The position numbers were made by a program, and so were the translations under genes. A stretch of 64,000 nucleotides of DNA. Source: Pseudomonas monteilii NBRC 103158 = DSM 14164. Its GTDB lineage: Bacteria; Pseudomonadota; Gammaproteobacteria; Pseudomonadales; Pseudomonadaceae. The stretch spans positions 124,001-188,000 of the forward strand of contig NZ_BBIS01000010.1 in assembly GCF_000730605.1 (NCBI RefSeq), written 5' to 3'. Each line of letters starts with the position of its first letter. The first letter of the stretch is position 1. This document shows positions 27,180-35,793 of this stretch, in pieces. A model generated the notes under the pieces. That model was not told the DNA's origin, did not search any database, and saw only the letters and a program-made list of their open reading frames with translations.

Positions 27180-27412
27180 TATTGAATCCCCCGTGAGGAG
27201 CTGTTTTGGACTTCCGCACGTCGAAGCAACGCCCGGGTGTTGCGCTCGGAGCGGTGGTCGCTAGGTGTGCAGGAAGTGAAAATCGGTGCGAAGCCGGACT
27301 TGCTGAACTTCAGGTGGCCGCTATTGGACCTGGAGAGAGTCCAGCCCTCGGAGAGGGCAAACTCAGCAAGCCGGCGGACACTGTCGTGGGCGCCGCGAAG
27401 AAGGTTACGCAT
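27179..27412 (-). CDS. HicA-like small protein without HicB
   Basis: This 77-residue protein has the small dsRBD-like fold pattern of HicA toxins, including [18 protein letters not shown], where the histidine is in the catalytic position. HicA toxins cut mRNA and are normally held by a HicB antitoxin encoded next to them, but neither neighbour looks like HicB. ATG 27412 is chosen because GGAGG lies 9 bases upstream. It may therefore be a domesticated or RNA-binding relative rather than a toxin. Confidence 0.6.
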   Translation of the reverse strand: MRNLLRGAHDSVRRLAEFALSEGWTLSRSNSGHLKFSKSGFAPIFTSCTPSDHRSERNTRALLRRAEVQNSSSRGIQ

Positions 27413-27932
27413 TGGATCCGGCCTCCTTCGGGCAAAGTGCATCACCTGCTTGGATGGCCACGATTTCCGGGGTGCAGCCCGGATATTGGGTGGCCAGGTC
27501 GGTGAGGAACTCACGTGCAGTCTCGCGCGATCCAGGAATCCGGAAGACCACGGTGCAGTGATGAGCCTCGTCCACGGAGCTGGTCAGATGGGGGGTTACT
27601 GCAACCTTCAGACCGCAGCTCAGGAGGTGCCTTGGTACCCATACGGACCAGAAGTAATTGGTCAGCAGGGATGGTTGGCCAAGGAGGGTCGCTGCCAGCG
27701 TTCCAGCATCATGGCTTTCCAGCTCGACGTACTGCAGCTGTGCAAGCTCTTGCAGAGCCTCATTCAGCTCAACAGGCACCGTGGTTTCACCGAACTGGGT
27801 GAGCCGTGAGACAACCTGGCTGAGAGCATCCAGCCAAACCGCGTTTACGCCAGACTGGTGCGCGAATGCCAAGGCCGATTGGTCGGTGTTTGCGATTGCA
27901 GGGATCGAAGGGTAGATCTGCTCAGCCTGCAT
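27405..27932 (-). CDS. Conserved ICE protein of unknown function
   Basis: This is a 175-residue soluble protein starting at ATG 27932 (MQAEQIYPSIPAIAN) with GGAGGT six bases upstream. A mixed alpha/beta composition is expected; no motif is recognised. It overlaps both neighbours (by 8 and 11 bases), so it belongs to the dnaB operon of the element. The upstream extension of the frame is a shadow of the zinc-ribbon gene. Confidence 0.6.
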   Translation of the reverse strand: MQAEQIYPSIPAIANTDQSALAFAHQSGVNAVWLDALSQVVSRLTQFGETTVPVELNEALQELAQLQYVELESHDAGTLAATLLGQPSLLTNYFWSVWVPRHLLSCGLKVAVTPHLTSSVDEAHHCTVVFRIPGSRETAREFLTDLATQYPGCTPEIVAIQAGDALCPKEAGSNA

Positions 27933-28110
27933 TGGGCACCTCCGAGAGAGGAACGGGGTCATAGCTGCCGCAGACCGGGCATACCAGAACCTCTGCCTCA
28001 CCTTCAGGGGTATGCTCAGCAGGATGCACTTGCCGTACCTGATGAAGCGCGAAGTGCCGGCCACAGTTAAGGCAGCCATGCGTAATCAGATGGGGTTCTG
28101 TGAGCGTCAT
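27922..28110 (-). CDS. Small zinc-ribbon protein
   Basis: This 62-residue protein has two Cys pairs, CLNC and CPVC, about 33 residues apart, typical of a zinc ribbon. Its ATG overlaps the TGA stop of dnaB (ATGA), so the two are translationally coupled. Function is unknown; a nucleic-acid-binding helper is likely. Confidence 0.6.
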   Translation of the reverse strand: MTLTEPHLITHGCLNCGRHFALHQVRQVHPAEHTPEGEAEVLVCPVCGSYDPVPLSEVPNAG

Positions 28111-29453
28111 GCGGCAGCTCCTTGCCAATGGTCAGCAGTGAGGTTTGCGAAGCGAGTTTGGTTGGCGATAAAGGCTGCGCGTACATAGCCCGTAGGCCCT
28201 TGGCGTTGTTTGCCGATAATCAGCTCGGCAATCCCCTTGAACTCGGTGTTTTCGTTGTACACCTCGTCTCGGTACACGAAGAGGATGATGTCGGCGTCTT
28301 GCTCGATCGCTCCGCTGTCGCGCAGATCGGCGTTGACTGGTCGTTTGTTCTGACGTTGCTCCAGAGCCCGGTTGAGCTGGGAAAGAGCTACGAAGGGGCA
28401 GTTGAATTCCTTCGCGATCCCCTTGAGGGAACGAGATATCTCGCTGATCTCATTGGCCCGGTTCTCTTGTCCAGGGCAGCGCATGAGTTGCAGGTAATCC
28501 GCCATGATCAAGCAGGGCTTCCCAAAGCGCCGGCTAGCCCGTCGAACCTTGGCGCGCATCGCAGCAGGAGTGAGATTCGCACTGTCATCGATGACCAGAC
28601 GGTTGCCATATGCATTCATGCGATGGACGGCGGCGGACAGTTTGGGCCAGTCCTCGTCCTGCAACTGACCGGACAGGAGCCTGCTCAGGTCGATGTGGCC
28701 CAGAATTGCCAACATTCGATAGATGAGGGCCTCGGTAGGCATCTCCATGCTGAACACCAGCACGATCTCGTCAGGCTTACTGGTCAGCGCGGCATCTACG
28801 ATGCTCAAGCAGAACGAGGTCTTGCCCATGGATGGGCGCGCGCCGACGATGATCAGGTCTGCTGGCTGCAGGCCGCGCGTCATTTCATCGAGATCAGTGA
28901 TGCCTGTTGGCACCCCCGTTACGGTCACATGACCGTTGAAATTCGCGTCGATCTTGTCGACGACAGAGAGCAGTGCCTCGTTCATATTGGCGAATTCGCG
29001 GACCACGCGACCTTCGCCCAGCGCGAACAGCTTCTGCTCGAGCGTGTCCTGAACCTCCGCCGCGTCAGCAGCGAGCTCAGCTGCATCCCGTGTCCCCTGG
29101 AAACACAGGGACATGATGCGACGAAGGTGTGCACGATTACGCACGATCTCCGCATACGATTGGATATTCGCTACAGACGGGGTGTTCTTGGCCAGCTCTG
29201 CCAGGTAGGAAAGTCCTCCAACCTCCTCGGGGACGGCCATCTGCTCGAAAATCGTCACCACGTCGAAAGGGCTGTTTTTCTCTGACAGTTCCTGGATAGC
29301 GGTGAAGATCAGCCTGTGTTCGCCCCGAAAGAAGTCATCTGCCTGCAGTAGGTCACCGACGAGATCCCAGGCTTCGTTGTCCAGCATCAGCCCGCCCAGG
29401 ACGCCCTGTTCGGCCTCCATGGAGTGAGGAGGTGAATAGCTCAGGTCGGTCAT
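28107..29453 (-). CDS. dnaB: Replicative DNA helicase DnaB
   Basis: This 448-residue hexameric helicase has the DnaB N-terminal collar domain (residues 7-110, PHSMEAEQGVLGGLML) and a RecA-type ATPase domain with Walker A GARPSMGK (204-211) and Walker B (around PCLIMADYLQLM). An element-borne replicative helicase implies that the ICE replicates its own excised form. The operon continues into the zinc-ribbon gene. Confidence 0.93.
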   Translation of the reverse strand: MTDLSYSPPHSMEAEQGVLGGLMLDNEAWDLVGDLLQADDFFRGEHRLIFTAIQELSEKNSPFDVVTIFEQMAVPEEVGGLSYLAELAKNTPSVANIQSYAEIVRNRAHLRRIMSLCFQGTRDAAELAADAAEVQDTLEQKLFALGEGRVVREFANMNEALLSVVDKIDANFNGHVTVTGVPTGITDLDEMTRGLQPADLIIVGARPSMGKTSFCLSIVDAALTSKPDEIVLVFSMEMPTEALIYRMLAILGHIDLSRLLSGQLQDEDWPKLSAAVHRMNAYGNRLVIDDSANLTPAAMRAKVRRASRRFGKPCLIMADYLQLMRCPGQENRANEISEISRSLKGIAKEFNCPFVALSQLNRALEQRQNKRPVNADLRDSGAIEQDADIILFVYRDEVYNENTEFKGIAELIIGKQRQGPTGYVRAAFIANQTRFANLTADHWQGAAA

Positions 29454-30148
29454 CTGGCACCCCCGTGGGAAATGCCAGGCTGTTCGGTGCGGCCAACTCC
29501 GTGGTGGAGCTGGGCATGCCGGCCTTGCCGAATACCTGCGTACAGCGAGCTACGATCGTGGCCTTTGGCTTCGCTTGGCGTGATGTCGCTTTGCTTCAAG
29601 TCAGGGTGATGCACGGTCAAGTAGGCCGTGATCTCTGCCTTGATCTCCGGAGCCAGGTCACCCGCGAACTCTCGAACTTTGTAGGCCACTGCTCCAATCC
29701 AACCCTCCGCGAAGAGTTGGCCGCGGCGTCGTTTGGTCTTCAGCTGGCACCGTTTCTGCTGCGAGACATGCTCGCGACGTGCTTTCTGTAACTGCAGGAC
29801 GAGGCTGCTGTAGGCATAGGCAGCCAGATCCGGACCGATACCCTTGCCCAGGAACTTGAAGCAGTAACCCTTCAATGGGTGGTAGTAGGAGAGGTGGCTG
29901 CAGTCAAATGCGGCTGCACACGTTCCGGCGAGGGCATGCAACCAATCCGCTGGGGATCGACGTGTGCCCGTGGGGATGCTTGCTTCAAGGACTTGGCTGG
30001 CCCGCAGTTCGTCTGCGTCGATGTTGTACTGGGCCATGAGCGAGCGGGCCTGGCGCAATGCGATTGCTGCCTCGTTCGTGTTTGCCCCTGGGCTGTTGGC
30101 CAAGGCCATCAGCTTGGTGACTTTGTCGAGGATCTTCTGCTTGTCCAT
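29450..30148 (-). CDS. DUF2786 family protein
   Basis: This 232-residue protein begins MDKQKILDKVTKLMALA and contains the DUF2786 pattern (NTNEAAIALRQARSLMAQYNID) at residues 1-40, then a variable C-terminal part. The family is common in phages and ICEs; its function is unknown. ATG 30148 shares its A with the stop of the upstream membrane protein gene, and its stop overlaps the dnaB start. Confidence 0.75.
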   Translation of the reverse strand: MDKQKILDKVTKLMALANSPGANTNEAAIALRQARSLMAQYNIDADELRASQVLEASIPTGTRRSPADWLHALAGTCAAAFDCSHLSYYHPLKGYCFKFLGKGIGPDLAAYAYSSLVLQLQKARREHVSQQKRCQLKTKRRRGQLFAEGWIGAVAYKVREFAGDLAPEIKAEITAYLTVHHPDLKQSDITPSEAKGHDRSSLYAGIRQGRHAQLHHGVGRTEQPGISHGGAR

Positions 30149-30390
30149 CAGGAGCCCTCCCCAAGTCGGCGAGGTTGTCCACGCATAGCTAATGCGATCA
30201 GCACCAGGAGATTCAGCGTCCCGACCGTGCCGAGCGCATAGGCCGAATAGACCGAACCCTGCAGAGCGATCTCGGCAAGCGGGGCTTTGAAGATTGAACC
30301 CAAGCCGTAGGCGGTCGCCAACGCTACGGAGCAGTTCATGAGGTACAGGCACAGTGAGCCCGCGAACTGGGAAATGGGGCCAGAAGTCAT
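30148..30390 (-). CDS. Small membrane protein
   Basis: This 80-residue protein has two predicted membrane helices (about residues 8-32 and 50-68) and a basic C-terminus (RGQPRRLGEGS), suggesting that both ends are cytoplasmic. ATG 30390 has GGAGGT upstream and overlaps the previous stop. No family is recognised. Confidence 0.55.
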   Translation of the reverse strand: MTSGPISQFAGSLCLYLMNCSVALATAYGLGSIFKAPLAEIALQGSVYSAYALGTVGTLNLLVLIALAMRGQPRRLGEGS

Positions 30391-30758
30391 CGAGCACCTC
30401 CAGACTGCTGGTGGAGGGGATCGGCGCCGATGAATACCTCGGCGGGCACCTCCGCCCATTCCGTACGGAGTGCCTCAAAATTGCCCTCGTTCCAGCAGCG
30501 CAGGAACTCCATGGGAGACTCACATGGATGTTCTAGGGCATACGCGATCGCGGCCACAGCGGCATCGGGAAGGCTCAGCTCAAGCGCCAAACTCCCATCG
30601 TCGGTCACTGCGAAATTGCCAGTGTTGAGCTGGAATGACATTCCATTCAGCTCCACCTTTACAGGTGCCCAGGTGGGGACTTGGTGCTCCTGACGGATCG
30701 TAGTCAAACGATCTTGAAGCATGCCCAACGTGAGTGTTTTGGGGAGTTGTCCCTTCAT
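30387..30758 (-). CDS. Hypothetical ICE protein
   Basis: This is a 123-residue acidic soluble protein starting MKGQLPKTLTLGMLQDRL. It overlaps both neighbours by ATGA junctions. No known motif is seen; the position is conserved between parA and dnaB only by inference from related islands. Confidence 0.55.
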   Translation of the reverse strand: MKGQLPKTLTLGMLQDRLTTIRQEHQVPTWAPVKVELNGMSFQLNTGNFAVTDDGSLALELSLPDAAVAAIAYALEHPCESPMEFLRCWNEGNFEALRTEWAEVPAEVFIGADPLHQQSGGAR

Positions 30759-31504
30759 GAGGCATCCCCTTGTCCAGCACTTGGGAGCAGGGCCTCTTGC
30801 CACAGGCGCAGGGTCTCGCGTTCGTGTGCCGTCAAGGCAGCCAGGCCTACAGCTTCGGCCACTTTCTCCTGCAGGAGCCGCAGGCGTTCCTCTACTGACG
30901 AGCCATCGTCATATGCGAGGTGCCTGGTCACATCATCGATCAAGGAGTAGCGGATTGATCTGATGTTGCTGAGACGGTGCTGCTCCACTGTATGCCCATA
31001 AAGCCGATCAGGTGTCTTCAGCTCGTTTCGGATGTAAACGTTGAATTCAGAAGGGTTGTAGGAGGTGTAGAACTGCCGTGCACGATTCAGGATGAGTGCA
31101 GCCTTGATCGTCTCCAATAGCTCTTCAGGGGTTTCGGTAGGCAACGGGAATGTACGTGCAACCAGCTGCTTCGACAGTGCGTCCCGCGCATCTTGTCGCC
31201 GTTTCGCGGCCTTCTCGGTCCGAACACGCTTTTCCTTCGCGTGGGTCACGTTGTGGCCGATCGAGTTAATGAGTTGTGCGGCATTCCGCAGTAGATCGCG
31301 CTGTTCATGGCTCAGAAGGTCACCGAGCGACCCGAGTAGTCCGCTCCCGATCGACCAACCGTTGGCCAGCTTGTGCAGATCTCCAGACGTAGACGTCAGC
31401 TTTTTCTGGATGCCGCGTAATTCATTGGAGCTGTAGAGTTTCCCAATTCTGAGGACTTCGTCGGCCGTGATCCCGGCAGCCTCGGTAATCGTGTGCTTAC
31501 TCAT
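30755..31504 (-). CDS. Conserved helical ICE protein downstream of parA
   Basis: This is a 249-residue, highly charged, mostly helical protein (MSKHTITEAAGITADEVLRIG...) with a long basic coiled stretch at residues 85-120 (KEKRVRTEKAAKRRQDARDA). It overlaps parA by 8 bases, so it may act with ParA in partition, but no ParB-like domain is visible. Confidence 0.6.
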   Translation of the reverse strand: MSKHTITEAAGITADEVLRIGKLYSSNELRGIQKKLTSTSGDLHKLANGWSIGSGLLGSLGDLLSHEQRDLLRNAAQLINSIGHNVTHAKEKRVRTEKAAKRRQDARDALSKQLVARTFPLPTETPEELLETIKAALILNRARQFYTSYNPSEFNVYIRNELKTPDRLYGHTVEQHRLSNIRSIRYSLIDDVTRHLAYDDGSSVEERLRLLQEKVAEAVGLAALTAHERETLRLWQEALLPSAGQGDAS

Positions 31505-32390
31505 CGCGGCGGGCCTCCTTCGCGATCTCGGCAACACGCTCTTCGGTCATTGCCTCGAAGCGGTCTTTCCATTCTGGGAACGCTTCGATAGCCAGGTTGC
31601 GGATGACGCTCAGCGCTGACGGCGACTTACGGTTCGAAGGTTGACGATATTCAAGCCGGTGCGCCGGCACGCCTTGGCTCGCGGCTTTCTTGAAGATGAC
31701 GGCATCTGGAATGATCGATTGCAGGACGGTGTAGTCAGGGTTCCCGTCGAAAATTTCACGGACGGTGCGGTGGATCTCGCGCGCGTCAGCAGTTTCATCC
31801 AGGCCGTTGATGATGATGTTGATGTGGGGAATGGTGAGGCCGAGGCGTGCGTAACTGCGCAGGCCATCCATCATATGGATGGTCCCACGGCTGAATTCGC
31901 GCGCGGCCAACATGTTCGGGGGGAGGGGGGAGAGGATGATGTCGGATGCAAGAACGACCATCTCCAGCATCGCAGAGCGGGCGCCCTGGGTGTCAAAGAG
32001 GATGAGGTCGTAATCGGCATCGAAAGCCGACATCAGGTTGGCTAGTCGCAGTCTGCCATCAGGCGCCTGCAGTATGAGGTTGTTGAGCTGGTTGTTGGCG
32101 TCGTTCGAAATGATGACGTCGAGATTCTTGATCGACGTGCGGGAGATGATCTTGGCCGGGTCGGTCTCGTTGTACGACAGCAGCTCGAAAATGCCGCCCG
32201 GGGCAGTGTACTCCAGGGGGAAATAGGAGGATGCGGAAGGCTGTACGGGGTCCAGATCGATGAGGAGGGTGCGCAGCCCAGCGTCTGCTGTGAATGCCCC
32301 CAGATTGGTGGACCCGGTGGATTTACCGGTGCCGCCTTTGGTGGAGACCTTACCTGCTCGTTTTGCTTTCTTCGGATGTGTCATTGCCAT
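31497..32390 (-). CDS. parA: ParA/Soj partition ATPase of ICE
   Basis: This 297-residue ParA-type ATPase has a deviant Walker A KGGTGKST near residue 18, Walker A' (LIDLDPVQPSASSYF) and Walker B (LILFDTQGA). In PAPI-1 the homologue Soj is the gene next to the tRNA-Lys attachment site and is needed to keep the excised element; the position here is the same. Either ATG 32390 or ATG 32384 may start translation; AGAGG sits 8 bases before the second. A perfect hairpin covers that ribosome site. Confidence 0.9.
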   Translation of the reverse strand: MAMTHPKKAKRAGKVSTKGGTGKSTGSTNLGAFTADAGLRTLLIDLDPVQPSASSYFPLEYTAPGGIFELLSYNETDPAKIISRTSIKNLDVIISNDANNQLNNLILQAPDGRLRLANLMSAFDADYDLILFDTQGARSAMLEMVVLASDIILSPLPPNMLAAREFSRGTIHMMDGLRSYARLGLTIPHINIIINGLDETADAREIHRTVREIFDGNPDYTVLQSIIPDAVIFKKAASQGVPAHRLEYRQPSNRKSPSALSVIRNLAIEAFPEWKDRFEAMTEERVAEIAKEARRDE

Positions 32391-32417
32391 GCCTCTAATG
32401 TGGATTTCATTAGAGGC
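32391..32417 (-). promoter_or_regulatory. Perfect hairpin at the parA ribosome-binding site
   Basis: GCCTCTAATG (32,391-32,400) and CATTAGAGGC (32,408-32,417) form a perfect 10-base inverted repeat with a 7-base loop, touching the parA start. In the transcript the 3' arm holds AGAGG just before the start codon, so folding would hide the ribosome site. It could instead be an operator read as DNA. Confidence 0.65.
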
Positions 32418-32489
32418 TGCGTGCCCAGGCGCGGAGTGGTGCTGAAAAACCCCTCCCTAGGTGGAATTTTCGGCCTAGATCCCAATTGT

Positions 32490-32534
32490 CTTTTAACCAA
32501 TTGGTCGTAGGTTCGAATCCTACACGACCCACCA
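32490..32534 (+). other. ICE attachment site: 3' fragment of tRNA-Lys(TTT)
   Basis: The sequence from the anticodon loop (CTTTTAA, anticodon TTT) to the 3' CCA matches the 3' half of Pseudomonas tRNA-Lys: T arm GGTTCGAATCC and acceptor arm CGACCCACCA. The 5' half, including the D arm, is absent upstream; 32,481-32,489 only partly pairs with the anticodon stem. This marks the junction of element and chromosome, with the intact tRNA expected at the other end of the element. Confidence 0.88.
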
Positions 32535-32547
32535 TACTCAATACGTC

Positions 32548-32582
32548 AAAGCCCGCTACCGGCAACGGTCGCGGGCTTTTTC
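32548..32582 (+). terminator. Rho-independent terminator after tRNA-Lys fragment
   Basis: AAAGCCCGC and GCGGGCTTT form a 9-base stem around a 14-base loop, followed by a T run. It is probably the original terminator of the tRNA-Lys gene. Confidence 0.85.
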
Positions 32583-32609
32583 GTCCTCAGCGCGTCATGC
32601 GCTCCCAGC

Positions 32610-33569
32610 TTACTCAGCCCACTCCGGATCCCCGGTGAACACCACCGTCAGCCAGCGGTCAGGCCCTTCGCCACCGACGGCATCACCAATCTCGTTGCGC
32701 CATGCGTCCCATTCATCGATGGTCTTCGCCGCCATGGCCTTTGGCACGATGAAGTACAGCTCGATCTCCCGCGAGCGCCCGACCTTGGCCACATAGGCGC
32801 GGTATGACTGCAGCCCGTGGCGGGCAACGAAGGCCTTGGCCACTTCATCCACATGCAGCTTGAGGTCGCCAGGGGTGACCAGAAATATTTCTGACAGCGC
32901 CTGACGCACCACCGACATCGGCAACGGCACGATTACCAGGCACACCAGCGCCAGCACGGCCGGGTCGATGTACGGTGATACCCACTCCAGCGACGTGCCC
33001 TGCACCGCGTAACCAAAGCAGAACGCAATCAGCAGCGCGGCGGTGATGCTGGCCGACATCACCCAGCCCTTGACGTCCATGCGCACGAAGTCTGATTTCA
33101 GCTTGCGGTTGGCGCGGGCTTCGACCACGGCGATGGTCACGCAGGTGATCACGGTCAGCACCGCATAGATCATGGCAATGCCGAATTCGAGGTGACGGCC
33201 GCCTTGCAGCAGGCTGCTGACGGCGTTGATCAGCGCGTAGATGGCCACGCCGCTGAGCAGAATGCCGTTCAGTGCCAGCACCATGGGTTCCAGGTGCCAG
33301 AAACCCATGGTGAAGCGCTCGCGCAGCTTGCGTGACATCTGCACGCTGGTGGTGTGCGAAGTGATCAGTTTGACCACAACAAGCGACAGGCCACTCATGC
33401 TGGCGTCGACCAGCGAATAGACGCCGTCGAAGACGATGGAGTAGGAGCCGGAGGCCACGCCGAAGGCGATACCAATGCTGGCGATGAACAGGGTGACGGC
33501 AATCGAGGTGCGTAACAGGCCCTGTTCGCTGGTGATGTCGAAAAAGGTGGATCGGGTTGCGGTATGCAT
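32610..33569 (-). CDS. Cation diffusion facilitator (CDF) transporter
   Basis: This 319-residue membrane protein of the cation efflux family has about six membrane helices and the CDF-type site FDGVYSLVDASMS near residue 48, followed by a cytoplasmic C-terminal domain with the usual alpha/beta pattern (LQSYRAYVAKVGRSREIELYFIV). It exports divalent metal ions; the metal cannot be told. ATG 33569 (MHTATRSTFFD) fits the family better than the longer frame, which reads back into the REP hairpin. Confidence 0.8.
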   Translation of the reverse strand: MHTATRSTFFDITSEQGLLRTSIAVTLFIASIGIAFGVASGSYSIVFDGVYSLVDASMSGLSLVVVKLITSHTTSVQMSRKLRERFTMGFWHLEPMVLALNGILLSGVAIYALINAVSSLLQGGRHLEFGIAMIYAVLTVITCVTIAVVEARANRKLKSDFVRMDVKGWVMSASITAALLIAFCFGYAVQGTSLEWVSPYIDPAVLALVCLVIVPLPMSVVRQALSEIFLVTPGDLKLHVDEVAKAFVARHGLQSYRAYVAKVGRSREIELYFIVPKAMAAKTIDEWDAWRNEIGDAVGGEGPDRWLTVVFTGDPEWAE

Positions 33570-33616
33570 GAATTGTGCTCTAGAAAACGATAATGCTGTG
33601 GTGTCTGCAGGGGCCT

Positions 33617-33638
33617 CTTCGCGGGCAAGCCCGCGAAG
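33617..33638. repeat. REP-type hairpin
   Basis: CTTCGCGGGC-AA-GCCCGCGAAG is a perfect 10-base inverted repeat of the P. putida REP kind. It lies between the chemoreceptor stop and the CDF gene start and may also end chemoreceptor transcription. Confidence 0.75.
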
Positions 33639-33660
33639 AAGGCGCATTTGCCCTTACAGG

Positions 33661-35727
33661 CTAGACGCGGAATTGCTCCATCAGCGCCTGTTGTTGATTG
33701 GCCAGCCGGTTCAGTGCCTGGCTGATGCGTGCCGATTCGTCGGCTTGGCCGGCCAGCGACTCGGTCACATCCCGAATGCCGGCTACGTTGCGGTTCACTT
33801 CCTCAGCCACCGCGCTCTGTTCTTCCGCGGCCGAGGCAATCTGCAGGTTCATGTCGCTGATCACGGTCACCGCTTCGCCAATGCGCTGCAGTGCCGGTAG
33901 CGCCAGTTCCATGCGCGTTGCGCTGTCCTGTGCCTGGCGCTGGCCCTCGTGCATGGCGCCCACGACATCCTGGGTGCCTTGCTGCAAGCCTTCGATGACC
34001 TGGCGAATCTCCTCCACCGACACCTGCGTGCGCTGGGCCAGCCCGCGTACTTCATCGGCGACCACGGCAAAACCGCGCCCGGCCTCGCCAGCACGGGCCG
34101 CTTCGATGGCGGCATTCAGCGCCAGCAGGTTGGTCTGCTCGGCGATGGTGCGGATCACTTCCAGCACCGTACCGATCTGCCCGCTGCGGTCTTGCAGGGC
34201 TCGTGCCTCGTCCATGGCGGTGTCCATGCCGGCAGCCAGGCGGTCGATGCCCTGGCGGGTGCTGTCGATCAGCTGCAGGCCTTCGCGGCTGGCCTGGTCG
34301 GCGGCGCGCGCGGCCTGAGCCGCCTGCGAGGCGTTGTGGGCGACATCCAGGGCGGTGGCGCTCATCTCGTTGGCAGCCGTGGCCACCTGCTCGATTTCGC
34401 GGTGCTGCTGTTGCATGCCGTTGCTGGTCTGGCTGGCGATGGCGGCTGACTGGTCGGCGGTGCTGCGGGCCTCCTGCAGTGAGCCTTTGACCTGGGCGAT
34501 GATCGGCTGCAGCTTGTCGAGGAAGCGGTTGAACCACCCCGTGAGCTGGCCCAGTTCGTCGTCGCGGGCGTATTCCAGGCGGCGGGTCAGGTCGCCTTCG
34601 CCGCTGGCGATGTCTTTCAGGCGCGCAGCCACGGCCAGGATAGGCCGGGTAACGCCGCGTGCGGTCAGCCATACCAGCAGCAAACCCACCACCGCCGCAC
34701 CAAGGCCGATCAGCAGGCTGGTGAGGTTGGCGCTTTGGTTGTGTGCGTCCAGGCGTTGATTGAGGGCCACGGCGGGTGCCTGCAGCACGCTTTCCGGCAG
34801 CTCCAGCAAAACCTGCCACGGGGCTGCGTCAGGGATTGGCGTGAAGGGGTGGGCCACGCGCAGCAGGCCGTCGGCTACCGCCTTGTCCATGGGCTGGCCG
34901 AGCGCGCTGTCGTCGCGGCTGTTGCCTGCCAGCAGGCCGGCAGCGCTGGCGATACTCACCTGGCCCTGGCCATCGAACAGTTCGCGGCGGCCTTCCACGC
35001 TCAGTTGCTGGAGGTTGGCAAGGCCAATGTCCAGGCCCACGACGCCGATCACCTTGCCGTGCTCCAGCAGCGGCAGGGCGATGCTGGTCATCAGCACTTG
35101 GCGGCCGTTGACGTCGTCCAGATACGGCTCGAGCATGCACGTTTTGGCGGTGTCCTGCGGGCAGGTCAGCCAGCGGTTCTTCGCCGCGCCGTTGTTGCCG
35201 ATGCTGGCATCGCCGAGCATCGATTCCGGCATGGCCTCACGTTCCAGTGCGCCGGGGCTGGGCTGCGACCAGTACAGCGAGAAGCGCCCGCTGTCGTTGC
35301 TGCCTGCGGCATCCTGGCCGACGAACTGGCGGTCTTGCTGATCCAGCGCGTTGGGCTGGAACACGAGGTACAGGCCGATCACGTCCGGGTTGCCGGCCAG
35401 GCTGGCACGCGCCTGGCGGGTCAGCTCGGCGCGCAGGTCACTGCCGCCACGGGCTTTCAGGACTTGTACCAGGCGGGCAAAGCCATTGCCGTACTGGTAA
35501 GCGTCCATGAAGTAGCGCTGGATACGCAGGGCCTGGGTTTCGGCATGGGCCTGCAGGCGCTGGCGGGCGCTGCTGTCGAGCATGGCGGTGTTGGCCTGGT
35601 TGACCAGCGCGGCACTGCGTTGTGCCTGGGTCAGCGATGTGGCCACCAGCAAGGCGACGATGGCCAGCAGGCACAAGCCGGCTAGCAGGGTGATCTTCCA
35701 TTGGATGGAGAGGCGACGCAGCGGCAT
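33661..35727 (-). CDS. mcpU: Methyl-accepting chemoreceptor, McpU-like
   Basis: This 688-residue chemoreceptor has TM1 at about 13-33, a periplasmic double-Cache sensor domain at about 35-330 (including [12 protein letters not shown]), TM2 at about 337-358, HAMP at about 360-412, and a signalling domain with the conserved tip ([19 protein letters not shown]). There is no C-terminal CheR-docking pentapeptide. Gene order and the PuuP-like putrescine importer next to it suggest the orthologue of P. putida McpU, a polyamine receptor; the ligand is inferred, not seen in the sequence. Confidence 0.75.
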   Translation of the reverse strand: MPLRRLSIQWKITLLAGLCLLAIVALLVATSLTQAQRSAALVNQANTAMLDSSARQRLQAHAETQALRIQRYFMDAYQYGNGFARLVQVLKARGGSDLRAELTRQARASLAGNPDVIGLYLVFQPNALDQQDRQFVGQDAAGSNDSGRFSLYWSQPSPGALEREAMPESMLGDASIGNNGAAKNRWLTCPQDTAKTCMLEPYLDDVNGRQVLMTSIALPLLEHGKVIGVVGLDIGLANLQQLSVEGRRELFDGQGQVSIASAAGLLAGNSRDDSALGQPMDKAVADGLLRVAHPFTPIPDAAPWQVLLELPESVLQAPAVALNQRLDAHNQSANLTSLLIGLGAAVVGLLLVWLTARGVTRPILAVAARLKDIASGEGDLTRRLEYARDDELGQLTGWFNRFLDKLQPIIAQVKGSLQEARSTADQSAAIASQTSNGMQQQHREIEQVATAANEMSATALDVAHNASQAAQAARAADQASREGLQLIDSTRQGIDRLAAGMDTAMDEARALQDRSGQIGTVLEVIRTIAEQTNLLALNAAIEAARAGEAGRGFAVVADEVRGLAQRTQVSVEEIRQVIEGLQQGTQDVVGAMHEGQRQAQDSATRMELALPALQRIGEAVTVISDMNLQIASAAEEQSAVAEEVNRNVAGIRDVTESLAGQADESARISQALNRLANQQQALMEQFRV

Positions 35728-35752
35728 GAGGGCTTTCCTTTTCGAGCAAGTA

Positions 35753-35780
35753 CAACGCCCGCGGTCGAGCGCGGGCGTTG
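35753..35780 (-). terminator. Hairpin after permease gene
   Basis: CAACGCCCGCG and its complement form an 11-base stem in the 66-base gap between the permease stop and the chemoreceptor start. There is only a weak T run, so it may attenuate rather than fully stop transcription. Confidence 0.5.
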
Positions 35781-35793
35781 TTGGCAGCGTGGG

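Noticed and set aside
32482..32534. Complete tRNA-Lys gene
   Set aside because: Only the part from the anticodon loop to CCA is present; acceptor 5' strand and D arm are missing, so it is an attachment-site fragment.
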